Shown here piece by piece: positions 31,489 through 39,261 of a DNA stretch of 39,261 nt; the first letter of the stretch is position 1, and the number at the start of each line of letters is the position of its first letter. The stretch lies in assembly GCA_903865745.1 (NCBI GenBank), contig CAIPKV010000056.1:1-39261 (forward strand), written 5' to 3'. The notes beneath the pieces were generated by a model. The model saw only the letters and a program-made list of their open reading frames with translations, was not told where the DNA came from and did not search any database. The position numbers and the translations under genes are program-made. The stretch is from an uncultured Verrucomicrobia subdivision 3 bacterium (GTDB lineage Bacteria > Verrucomicrobiota > Verrucomicrobiia > Limisphaerales > UBA11358).

Positions 31489-33005
31489 TGAAATGGATCA
31501 ACCGGAAAATCAAATTCAGGTTTGGTCGCTGCATATTCATCAGCCCCGACTCCCTGAATACGACAATCAAAATCCATTGTCTGTTCATCGCCTTGTCCCT
31601 GACGCTCCTCGCCGGCCAGACCCCGGCCGATCTCGCCGCCCACGCCGAAGTCACACCCACGCCGGCGTCTCGAAAAACCCATGTGCCGCGCATGAGTTAC
31701 ATTGAGAACGGCGCCATCCGGTTGGGGATTGATCTGAATCTTGGCGGCGCGATTACTTACCTAGCGCCCGCGACCAATCTCGAACTTAACGTCATCAACA
31801 GCTCCGATTGGGGGCGGCAGGTTCAGCTTTCGTATTACTCTGGCCCTGTCCCTTACAATCCGTCGGGAACGACCATGAACCAGTCGTGGCATTTCATCGG
31901 CTGGAATCCCATCCAGTCCGGCGATTGCTATGGCTTCGAATCGCAGGTGCTGCAACACACCAACACCGGCAAAATGCTTTACACCAGGCTCATCCCGATG
32001 CACTGGCCGTTGAAGAATGTCCCGGGCGAATGCGAATGCGAAGTCTGGCTGGAACTCGATGGTCCGGTCGTCAAGGCCAAGTGCCGCCTGACTAATCAAC
32101 GCGGCGATACCACGCAATATCCCGCTCGCACCCAAGAGCTGCCGGCCGTCTATGTCAACGCGCCGTTCTATCGGTTAATGACCTACGGTGGTGACCGGCC
32201 GTTCACGGGCGGTGCGCTCACGCAAATCAAAAGCCGGCTCGAAAACGGTCGCTGGGGTAACTGGCAGGCCACCGAAAACTGGGCGGCCGAGGTCAATGAT
32301 GCCGGCTGGGGCCTCGGGGTCTGGAATCCTGATGCGTATGCCTTCAGCGGCGGCTTTGCTGGCAAACCCGGCGTTGGTGGCCCACAGGATTTTCCGACGG
32401 GCTACATCGCACCCAACCGGTCGGACATTCTCGATCACAACATCGTCTATGATTATCGCTACGAGTTGATTCTCGGCAGCCTGGCGGAAATTCGGGCACG
32501 CGTTTACAGCCACAAGCCACAGCCCGCGCCGCTGACGTTCCAGTTCAGGCACAATCGGCAGGGCTGGCATTATCAGGATGCGTCAGATCAAGGCTGGCCG
32601 GTGGGCGGTGAACTTGATGTGCGGTCAACGGGGAAAGCTCCGCATATTGACAGCCCCGATTTTTTCATTCGCGCGGCGGATGCGCCGCAACTCACCATCG
32701 AAGCCGCCTTCTCCACCGGCCAGAGCAATGCCTCGGTGAGGTGGCAGACGCTGGATCGTAAAGGTTTTGTCGGAACGCAGAAAAAATGCTTTCCGGTGGT
32801 GCCGGACGGACAGTTCCGTCGTTATGAAGTCAACTTGAGCGCTTCCCCAAAGTATGTCGGGATTATCACCCAGCTACGATTGGACGTCTTGTCTGCCAGC
32901 CACCCAGCGCACGTGCGCTTGAAATCACTGACGCTGGGACCGGATGTTTTGCTGCGCGAAACAAAAGCAACTTCTGCCGCAGCGTTGCCAAACAGTCTTA
33001 GATAA
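31488..33005 (+). CDS. Secreted protein of an unrecognised family, enzyme candidate
   Basis: The 505-residue protein has a long amino region with a signal-like stretch (about 29-45). The mature part has striking conserved-looking segments: INSSDWGRQVQLSYYSGPVP, NQSWHFIGWNPIQSGDCYGFE, and ECECEVWLELDGPVVKAKC. Many Trp, Tyr and acidic residues suggest a carbohydrate-binding or -cleaving surface. A carboxy module (about 370-500) looks like a beta-sandwich. I cannot name a family. Its start overlaps the GH78 stop by one base, so it is expressed with the rhamnosidase and is a candidate novel glycosidase or binding protein. Confidence 0.6.
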   Translation: MKWINRKIKFRFGRCIFISPDSLNTTIKIHCLFIALSLTLLAGQTPADLAAHAEVTPTPASRKTHVPRMSYIENGAIRLGIDLNLGGAITYLAPATNLELNVINSSDWGRQVQLSYYSGPVPYNPSGTTMNQSWHFIGWNPIQSGDCYGFESQVLQHTNTGKMLYTRLIPMHWPLKNVPGECECEVWLELDGPVVKAKCRLTNQRGDTTQYPARTQELPAVYVNAPFYRLMTYGGDRPFTGGALTQIKSRLENGRWGNWQATENWAAEVNDAGWGLGVWNPDAYAFSGGFAGKPGVGGPQDFPTGYIAPNRSDILDHNIVYDYRYELILGSLAEIRARVYSHKPQPAPLTFQFRHNRQGWHYQDASDQGWPVGGELDVRSTGKAPHIDSPDFFIRAADAPQLTIEAAFSTGQSNASVRWQTLDRKGFVGTQKKCFPVVPDGQFRRYEVNLSASPKYVGIITQLRLDVLSASHPAHVRLKSLTLGPDVLLRETKATSAAALPNSLR

Positions 33006-33014
33006 AGGACAACC

Positions 33015-33779
33015 ATGAAGCACACCCTCATACTCCTCGCCGCCCTGCTACTGGCGCCGATAGCCGCACCGCTGGCCGCGCAGACCGCCCCCCAAGCCCA
33101 ACCCCAAAACTGGTCGGAACCGCCCGTCGTCGAGCCAAAGTATGACGGCACTCTGATTCCGCCGCCGAAAGGAGCCGTTGTTCTTTTTGACGGCAAAAAC
33201 GCCAGTGGCTGGGTGGCAATCCCAAATAAAAATGATACCAACCAGAGCAGCCAATTTATCTGGAAAGTGGAAAACGGTTACATGGAAGTAGTCACTCCGC
33301 CCGGTGCCCGCGAGCAACGACTGGCCGGCACCAAGGAAAGCCCCATCACCAGCGGTCATCTGCACATCGAATGGGCCACGCCCGCCCAAGTGAAAGGCAC
33401 CGGTCAGGGCCGGGGCAACAGCGGCGTATTTATCGAAGGCTTTCCCGAATTGCAGGTGCTCGACTCTTTCAACAACCCGACCTATTTCGACGGCCAAGCC
33501 GCCGCGTTTTACAAAAATCGCCCGCCGTTGGTGAGCGCCTGTCGTGGCCCCGGTCTCTGGCAGTGTTACGACATTTACCTTCAGCGCGCCAAGGTGGCCG
33601 GCGGAAAAGTTGTTCAACCGAGCGTCATCACGGTTTATCACAACCATGTTTTGGTGCAGGATCACCTAACCTTTTCCAACGCCATCCAGACGAGCACACT
33701 CCGGCTTCAGGATCACCTCAATCCCGTGCGCTTCCGAAACATCTGGTTCATGCCGGGTGAAACGGTCTCCCAACCCTGA
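33015..33779 (+). CDS. Secreted DUF1080 (3-keto-disaccharide hydrolase-like) protein
   Basis: DUF1080 (PF06439) is a lectin-like beta-sandwich linked to breakdown of 3-keto-glycosides, often beside Gfo/Idh/MocA oxidoreductases as here. The signal peptide is residues 1-22. Typical segments are VVLFDGKNASGWV (about 55-67), GNSGVFIEGFPELQVLDSF (about 136-154) and HNHVLVQDH. The 254-residue length is usual. The first 32 bases including the start are the same as those of the remnant ORF at 35231, a sign of local duplication. It is 9 bp after the previous gene and 20 bp before the oxidoreductase. Confidence 0.88.
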   Translation: MKHTLILLAALLLAPIAAPLAAQTAPQAQPQNWSEPPVVEPKYDGTLIPPPKGAVVLFDGKNASGWVAIPNKNDTNQSSQFIWKVENGYMEVVTPPGAREQRLAGTKESPITSGHLHIEWATPAQVKGTGQGRGNSGVFIEGFPELQVLDSFNNPTYFDGQAAAFYKNRPPLVSACRGPGLWQCYDIYLQRAKVAGGKVVQPSVITVYHNHVLVQDHLTFSNAIQTSTLRLQDHLNPVRFRNIWFMPGETVSQP

Positions 33780-33799
33780 ACCCCTCACCACCATTATAT

Positions 33800-35206
33800 A
33801 TGAAACAAATACAGTCGATTAAGCCATCAGAAGAAATCTCTGGCGGCCATTGGTCGCGCCGGCATTTTTTGCAGACCGCCGCCTTGGCCACCGGGGCCGC
33901 CGTCACGGGTTTTCCCAGCCTGCTCCGCTCGGCCGAAACCACTAAAAAAATCAATGTCGCGCACATCGGTTTTGGCGGCATGGGTAAAGGACGGCTCACG
34001 GAGATGCTTGGCTGCAAGGCGAACATCATCGCTCTGTGCGACGTGGACGAAAACCAATTTCCCGCCGCCCGGCAGATCATCGCGAAGGCGGCTTTCAAGC
34101 CGAAGGAATATGTGGACTTTCGTGAGATGCTGGAAAAAGAGAAGGATTTGGACGCCGTGGTCATCACCACGCCCGACCATTGGCACGCGCCCATCACGAC
34201 GGCGGCGCTGAAAGCGGGCAAACATGTGTTTTGCGAGAAGCCGCTGACCCACACGATTTCAGAAGCCCGGGCGGTGCGTAAGCTGGTCAAGAAATATCCA
34301 AACCAAGTCACGCAAATGGGCAACCAAGGCAGCGCCTCGCCGAACCTGCGGCGCGGCATTGAAGTCATCCAAGGTGGCGCGCTGGGACAGATTCATGAGG
34401 TGCATTGCTGGGCGCCTGCCAGTGGCATTCATCCCGGCTTGGCGACGCCGTCGGTTGGCGATCCGATCCCGAATGGTTTGCACTGGGATGGCTGGTTGGG
34501 AGTGGCGCCCGCCCGACTCTACAAAAAGGGCTATTATCACCCAGCCAATTGGCGCAATTGGTATGATTTCGGCAGCGGCACCATGGGCGACTGGGGCTGT
34601 CACGCATTGAACTTGCCTTTCCATGCACTAAAACTGGATTACGCCAAGCGCATTTACGCCAATGGCGAATTGGCCGGCCTGCCAACTTACTCGGGAAAAA
34701 ATCACATCCGTTTCGAGTTCGACCGGCGCGGGAATCTTGATCCGGTCACGGTGCATTGGTATGACGTGGGCGCGAAGCCGGCGGACGGCGTGGTTCCGGC
34801 GGAACTGCTCGCGCAATTGGGCGAATTGCCAGAAACCGGCGTTTTGATCCTCGGCGAAAACGGCTGGACCTACGGCGAGGCTCACTCAAGCTCGGACTAC
34901 GTCATGCTGAAGGGCGACAAGAAAATGTCCGGCATTCAAAAACACGAAGCCACCCAAAACATTCCCGTATCCCTCCCGCGCGTCCACAACCATGTCGCGG
35001 AATGGGTGGACGCATGCACCGGCGGGCCGGCGACGTTTTCCAGTTTTGAAACCGGCGGCCATCTCACCGAAATCGCCCTATCCGGCGTGGTTGCATTGCG
35101 GACCCAGAAAACCCTGGAGTGGAATGGTGAGAAAATGCGCTCCGAAAATGCTCCGGAAGCGGATCAATATATTCAGGCACATTATCGCCATGACTGGAAG
35201 CTATGA
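33800..35206 (+). CDS. Tat-exported Gfo/Idh/MocA-family oxidoreductase
   Basis: The amino end has a twin-arginine signal, WSRRHFLQTAALATG (about 18-32), so the enzyme is exported folded with its NAD(P). The Rossmann motif GFGGMG (57-62) and the EKP catalytic Lys (CEKP at about 145-148) are present. The 468-residue length fits the secreted members common in Verrucomicrobiota and Planctomycetota. The likely reaction is oxidation or reduction of sugars, perhaps making the 3-keto sugar handled by the DUF1080 protein next to it (inference). Confidence 0.9.
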   Translation: MKQIQSIKPSEEISGGHWSRRHFLQTAALATGAAVTGFPSLLRSAETTKKINVAHIGFGGMGKGRLTEMLGCKANIIALCDVDENQFPAARQIIAKAAFKPKEYVDFREMLEKEKDLDAVVITTPDHWHAPITTAALKAGKHVFCEKPLTHTISEARAVRKLVKKYPNQVTQMGNQGSASPNLRRGIEVIQGGALGQIHEVHCWAPASGIHPGLATPSVGDPIPNGLHWDGWLGVAPARLYKKGYYHPANWRNWYDFGSGTMGDWGCHALNLPFHALKLDYAKRIYANGELAGLPTYSGKNHIRFEFDRRGNLDPVTVHWYDVGAKPADGVVPAELLAQLGELPETGVLILGENGWTYGEAHSSSDYVMLKGDKKMSGIQKHEATQNIPVSLPRVHNHVAEWVDACTGGPATFSSFETGGHLTEIALSGVVALRTQKTLEWNGEKMRSENAPEADQYIQAHYRHDWKL

Positions 35207-35230
35207 CGCTGAATTCTTAAACGATCAACC

Positions 35231-35359
35231 ATGAAGCACACCCTCATACTCCTCGCCATCTTGCCGCTGCCCGCCATGGCGTTTGCGCGGACGATTCCGA
35301 CGGAGCTTTTTGCCGGCCACGCGGTGTTTCACCGGAACAAGCTGATGGCAATCCGCTAA
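35231..35359 (+). pseudogene. Truncated gene remnant, SGNH/sialate esterase-like start
   Basis: A 42-codon ORF with a signal peptide whose first 27 coding bases are identical to the DUF1080 gene start. The mature part, TELFAGHAVFHRNKLM, loosely resembles the amino end of sialate O-acetylesterases (LFSDHAVLQRDKP pattern). A stop cuts it off, and nothing of the catalytic domain follows. I read it as a degraded duplicate or fusion remnant. Confidence 0.5.
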
Positions 35360-35370
35360 AAAATATTAAA

Positions 35371-37449
35371 ATGAAGATCCGAACAGTAATTCCCTATTTG
35401 ACAATAACAACTCTGATTGCCTTGGCCGCGCTCTCAACATCGGCGCGCGACAATCAATTATTGCTTGATGACTGGCGTTTTCAGAAAGGGGATCAAACCA
35501 ATGCGGCGGCTACAGATTGCACCGATACCGGCTGGCAAAAGATTTCCTTGCCGCACTGCTGGGGCTGGGAAGAGGCGCAGGTGACGAACAAATATTATCG
35601 CGGGCCGGGTTGGTATCGGCGCGCGTTGGAATTGCCGGCGGAGACGGGGAAGCGCTACTTTCTCCGTTTCGAGGCAGCGTCCACGGTGGCGGATGTTTTT
35701 CTCAACGGTCAAAACCTGGGCGAGCACCGTGGTGGTTTTGGAGCGTTCTGTTTTGAAATAACCGATAAGTTGAACGCCAGCGGCACGAATCTTCTCGCCG
35801 TGCGTGTGAACAACGCCAAGGCGACGGACATTGCCCCCCTCAGTATCGATTATTGTGTCTTCGGCGGTTTGTATCGCCCGGTGCATTTGCTGGTGACGGA
35901 AGACGTTTGTTTCACGCCGCTGGATCACGCCTCGCCCGGCGTGTTCTGGCAGCCGACACAAGTTTCCAAAAATGAAGCCGTCATTGACTTCACGGCGGAA
36001 ATTTCCAACGGCGCAAAAACCAATGCGGATCGCGTGCTGGTTGCCAAAATACTGGATGCGACGGGGAAAATGGTCGCCTCGCAATCATGTGCCATTGAAA
36101 TACCTGGACGCGTCACGCCGCCGTTCGCGTTGCAGCTCAAGTTGAAAAATCCGCATCTCTGGAACGGTCGCGCTGACCCGTATCTTTACCGGGCGGTGGC
36201 TGAGTTGCAGACGACAAATGGCGTGGTATGCGATTCCATTGAGCAGCCGCTTGGCCTGCGCTTTTACCGCGTGGATCCGGACCAGGGATTTTTCCTGAAT
36301 GGCGAGCCGTATCGGATACGCGGGGTGTGCCGGCATCAGGATGTCTGGAACAAAGGCTGGGCCTTGAGTCATGCCGACCATGAGCGCGACGTGCAGTTGA
36401 TTTGTGAAATGGGCGCGAACGCCGTGCGTTGCTGCCACTATCAGCACAGTGATGAATTCTATTCGCTGTGCGACCAAGCCGGCTTGCTGGTCTGGGCGGA
36501 AATTCCGCAGGTTAATGAAATCACGGCCGGTCCGGAATTTGCCGAAACCTCGCGGAATCAACTGCTCGATTTGATCCGGCAAAATTTCAACCATCCGGCG
36601 ATTTTTGTGTGGAGTCTGTTTAATGAAATCGGCTACCGAACCGGCGATCCGCACCGGTTGCTTAAGGATTTGAAAATTGTGGCCAACGGCGAAGATCCGA
36701 CGCGGCCAACCATCGCAGCAACTTGCATAATGGATCGGCCCCAGATGAACAAAATCCCCGACCTGCTTGGCTGGAATCGTTATCCCGGCTGGTATCCGCC
36801 GGTGGATGGCGGAATACCCAGCAAACCGGAGGAGTGCGGGTCGCTGTTGGACGCCATTCGTTACACCAGCCGGCATGGCGGCATTTGCCTGGGTGAATAT
36901 GGCGCGGGCGCGAATGTGTCCCAGCACGAGGACAAACCCCAACAACCCAAGCCCGCCGGCCAGTGGCATCCGGAAGAATGGCAGGCCATCGTCCACGAAG
37001 CCGACTGGGCCGCGATCAAGGCGCGTCCGTTTGTGTGGGGCAGTTTCGTTTGGAACATGTTTGATTTTGTCGTGGCCGACCGCCACGAAGGCGGGGTGCC
37101 CAGCCGCAATGACAAGGGCTTGGTGACCAACGACCGGCAGACGAAGAAGGACGCCTTTTATTTTTACCAGGCCAACTGGTCGGACGAACCGGTGCTTTAT
37201 CTTACCAGCCGCCGTTACACGGAACGGACCAATTCGCTGACCGACGTGAAGGTTTATTCCAACGCGAAACCGGTTGAGTTGTTTGTGAACGGCAAATCAC
37301 TGGGCAAATCGAGCGCGGCGACGAACTGCGTTTTCATCTGGAAAAACATCGCGCTTGCACCCGGCGAAAATCATATCGAGGCAAAAGCCGTTCGCAAACA
37401 TCAGGTGTTGCGCGATCAATGTGTTTGGCATCTCGGCGGACCACCATGA
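35371..37449 (+). CDS. Secreted GH2 beta-galactosidase / beta-glycosidase
   Basis: The 692-residue enzyme has a signal peptide (1-25), a GH2 sugar-binding domain (about 30-180, with WYRRALELP and FLNGQNLGEHRGGF), an Ig-like domain (180-300), and the TIM barrel (300-600). The acid/base Glu 419 lies in SLFNEIG. The nucleophile Glu 509 lies in GEYGAG. A short beta domain follows. It should cleave beta-linked sugars, most likely galactose, but glucuronide or mannoside activity cannot be excluded. Its stop overlaps the start of the GH110 gene by 4 bp. Confidence 0.9.
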   Translation: MKIRTVIPYLTITTLIALAALSTSARDNQLLLDDWRFQKGDQTNAAATDCTDTGWQKISLPHCWGWEEAQVTNKYYRGPGWYRRALELPAETGKRYFLRFEAASTVADVFLNGQNLGEHRGGFGAFCFEITDKLNASGTNLLAVRVNNAKATDIAPLSIDYCVFGGLYRPVHLLVTEDVCFTPLDHASPGVFWQPTQVSKNEAVIDFTAEISNGAKTNADRVLVAKILDATGKMVASQSCAIEIPGRVTPPFALQLKLKNPHLWNGRADPYLYRAVAELQTTNGVVCDSIEQPLGLRFYRVDPDQGFFLNGEPYRIRGVCRHQDVWNKGWALSHADHERDVQLICEMGANAVRCCHYQHSDEFYSLCDQAGLLVWAEIPQVNEITAGPEFAETSRNQLLDLIRQNFNHPAIFVWSLFNEIGYRTGDPHRLLKDLKIVANGEDPTRPTIAATCIMDRPQMNKIPDLLGWNRYPGWYPPVDGGIPSKPEECGSLLDAIRYTSRHGGICLGEYGAGANVSQHEDKPQQPKPAGQWHPEEWQAIVHEADWAAIKARPFVWGSFVWNMFDFVVADRHEGGVPSRNDKGLVTNDRQTKKDAFYFYQANWSDEPVLYLTSRRYTERTNSLTDVKVYSNAKPVELFVNGKSLGKSSAATNCVFIWKNIALAPGENHIEAKAVRKHQVLRDQCVWHLGGPP

Positions 37450-39245
37450 AATACGCCCTCACACTCCTCACCGCCCTGCTGCTGACGCCGCTAGCTGCAC
37501 TGCCCGCCGAAAATTCCATCCCGGTTCAACTGAAGGTGAACAACCCGGATGGCCCCATTAAACCCAATAGGTTCGCGCTGGATGTGACCCAATTTGGCGC
37601 GATTCCCGACGACGCCAAAGACGACACGGCGGCATTTCTGGCCGCGTTCCGCGCGGTGCAAACCAACGACACCAAGATGATTGAAATTCCCCGGGGCGTT
37701 TACCAATTACGCGCGGATGGCAATCCCGGCGACCACAACTCGCTCTTTCCCGTGACCGGGATGCAGGGACTGACGATTCGCGGTCACGGCGCGGAACTCA
37801 TGATGAGCGGGACGGGCACCGTCTTTAGTTTTACGAAATGCCAGAACCTCGCCGTTGAGGGATTGACCATGGACTGGGCCCGCCCGGCTTTTTCCCAGGG
37901 AACCGTGATTGCCGCGGCGGCCAAACAATTTGATGTCCAAGTCGAGCCCGGGTTTCCCGTGTCGGGCGGCGAGCCGGTCGGCGCGTTCATGAGTTATGAT
38001 CCGGTCACCCGGTTGCCCGACGGGAAAGAGGTGGATGTTTATGATGGTGTGGAAAAAACGGAACTGGTGCGTCCGCAGGTGGTGCGCGTTTTTCTGAAAC
38101 GCAAGGTTCCGGCGGTGAAAGTCGGAACGCTCCTGGTGCTGCGCCATGAAGTTTACGGGCCGGGCATTTTTAATCTCCAGCGTTGCGCCGATGTGCGGCT
38201 GCGCGAGGTCACGCTTTACACCGGTTCCGGCATGGCGGTGCAGTGCAGTCTCAGCACAAATATCAGCTTGAATAACTTTGCTGTCCGCCTTCGGCCGGGT
38301 TCCGGCCGCCTCATGTCCACCACGGCGGACGCCACGCATTTTGGAGGTTGCCAAGGAACGATTACGCTGGAGGATTGCATCTTTGAAGGTATGGGCGACG
38401 ACGGCGTCAATGTGAAGAGTGGACTTTATCTGACGGTCAAGCAGCGGCTTGATGACCACACCGTGCTCTGCCAGCATAATCTGAACATGGTGGACCTGCC
38501 GGATGCCGGCGACAGCCTCGAATTGTCGCATCCGGAAAATCTCCTGCCGTTCGCGACCAACCGGGTGCAGGCCGCAAAGCTTCAGCCCGGCGTGGAAAAA
38601 ATTCACCGCGTCACCTTTGCCGAACCCTTGCCGGCGACGCTTCGCGTCGGCGATGTCCTGGGCAATGCGACCCGGGTGCCTAAATTGCGAATGAGCCGCT
38701 GCACCGTCCGCGCCAACCGGGCGCGCGGTGTGCTCTGCCAAACCCGCGATGCTGTCATTGAGGACTGCACCTTCAATCACTGCACCGGGGCCGGGGTGAT
38801 GTTGATAACCGAGAATGTTCAATTTTACGAAAGCATCAGCCCCCGCAACGTGACGGTGCGCCGCTGCCGGTTTGAAAGTTGCAATCAGGGTGCAGCCCGC
38901 GCCGAGGCGGCGCTCGCAGCGGTGGTCTGGTTGAAAAAAAGCGCCTATCCGCCCCAGCCGGGCGTGATTCGGGATGTGAGGTTTGAAGGCAACCAGATCA
39001 TCAGCACGCCGGGCAGCGCCATTTTTGCGGTGGCGGTGGACGGCCTCACCATTCGCAGTAATATCATCCGGCAAGCCTGCCTGAATCCCGTCAACCAGGA
39101 CGCGCGCAGCGCCGTTCGGGTGCTGAATTGCTCGCGAGCGGTCATCGCCGGCAACGACATTGCCCGGGAAAATCAAGGGCCGAGAATGGAAACCCCGGTG
39201 AAGGTGTCGCCGGCGGATGGATTGAGAAAGCAAACTGAAAAATAA
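37446..39245 (+). CDS. Secreted GH110 alpha-1,3-galactosidase-like beta-helix enzyme
   Basis: The start is ATG at 37446, overlapping the GH2 stop (ATGA). The signal peptide is residues 1-20 and resembles that of the DUF1080 protein. The rest is a right-handed beta-helix with repeated strands. Key GH110 segments are GHGAELMMSGTGTVFSF (about 113-129), TADATHFGGC (Asp 295) and MGDDGVNV (Asp 318, 319), the Asp residues proposed to be catalytic in the family. GH110 enzymes release alpha-1,3-linked galactose, as from B-type antigens or branched galactans. With GH27 and GH2 it makes the cluster strongly galactose-directed. Length 599 is normal. Confidence 0.88.
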   Translation: MKYALTLLTALLLTPLAALPAENSIPVQLKVNNPDGPIKPNRFALDVTQFGAIPDDAKDDTAAFLAAFRAVQTNDTKMIEIPRGVYQLRADGNPGDHNSLFPVTGMQGLTIRGHGAELMMSGTGTVFSFTKCQNLAVEGLTMDWARPAFSQGTVIAAAAKQFDVQVEPGFPVSGGEPVGAFMSYDPVTRLPDGKEVDVYDGVEKTELVRPQVVRVFLKRKVPAVKVGTLLVLRHEVYGPGIFNLQRCADVRLREVTLYTGSGMAVQCSLSTNISLNNFAVRLRPGSGRLMSTTADATHFGGCQGTITLEDCIFEGMGDDGVNVKSGLYLTVKQRLDDHTVLCQHNLNMVDLPDAGDSLELSHPENLLPFATNRVQAAKLQPGVEKIHRVTFAEPLPATLRVGDVLGNATRVPKLRMSRCTVRANRARGVLCQTRDAVIEDCTFNHCTGAGVMLITENVQFYESISPRNVTVRRCRFESCNQGAARAEAALAAVVWLKKSAYPPQPGVIRDVRFEGNQIISTPGSAIFAVAVDGLTIRSNIIRQACLNPVNQDARSAVRVLNCSRAVIAGNDIARENQGPRMETPVKVSPADGLRKQTEK

Positions 39246-39261
39246 AACCAAAAAGGAAAAT

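Overview
The window reads as a piece of a Verrucomicrobiota-type chromosome or large plasmid that carries an accessory element. This is inferred from gene content: a DUF1080 protein, a Tat-exported Gfo/Idh/MocA oxidoreductase, GH27/GH2/GH78/GH110 enzymes, PEGA and Calx-beta proteins. No rRNA, tRNA or phylogenetic marker gene was seen, so the taxonomy is tentative.

Layout. (1) 1-1172: right part of an IS1380-family insertion sequence that has cut a small gene. (2) 1.4-21.5 kb: backbone of a mobile or plasmid-like element. It holds two TraD/VirD4-like ATPases, a PEGA membrane protein, a DUF234-type ATPase, ArdC and RadC-like proteins, a WGR-DNA ligase, a Fic toxin-antitoxin pair, a CHC2/Toprim primase, a replication-relaxation protein, HU and a lysine-rich basic protein, an XRE regulator with a RuvC-like partner, and a divergent HTH gene pair. 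No integrase or classical relaxase was recognised. (3) 21.5-25.3 kb: a gene-poor AT-richer stretch, one frameshifted secreted-protein gene and three secreted proteins. (4) 25.7-39.2 kb: a same-strand cluster of secreted carbohydrate-active enzymes (GH27, GH32-like, GH78, an unrecognised family, DUF1080, Gfo/Idh/MocA, GH2, GH110). It looks aimed at a glycan containing galactose and rhamnose. It has no transporter or regulator of its own in the window.

The most interesting signals are non-coding. Six operons of the element start with the same composite site: a palindrome TTGCC-N6-GGCAA, a box CGTCTCC 7 bp further on, then exactly 20 bp to a -10-like hexamer, so GGCAA to hexamer is always 34 bp. 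One copy precedes the XRE regulator gene, which makes that protein the best candidate for the master regulator of the element. Several operons end in a compact terminator, so the backbone looks like independently switched cassettes.

A second signal is inside the 5' end of the HTH/coiled-coil gene at 20852: an array of 7-bp words, TTCSGCA or its complement, on a strict 10-bp grid (11 of 12 slots filled). It resembles a centromere or origin array embedded in a coding sequence. A third is a 280-bp non-coding region (18620-18899) with long, partly mutually exclusive inverted repeats. In the sugar cluster, an 18-bp imperfect palindrome is shared by the upstream regions of the GH27 and GH78 genes.
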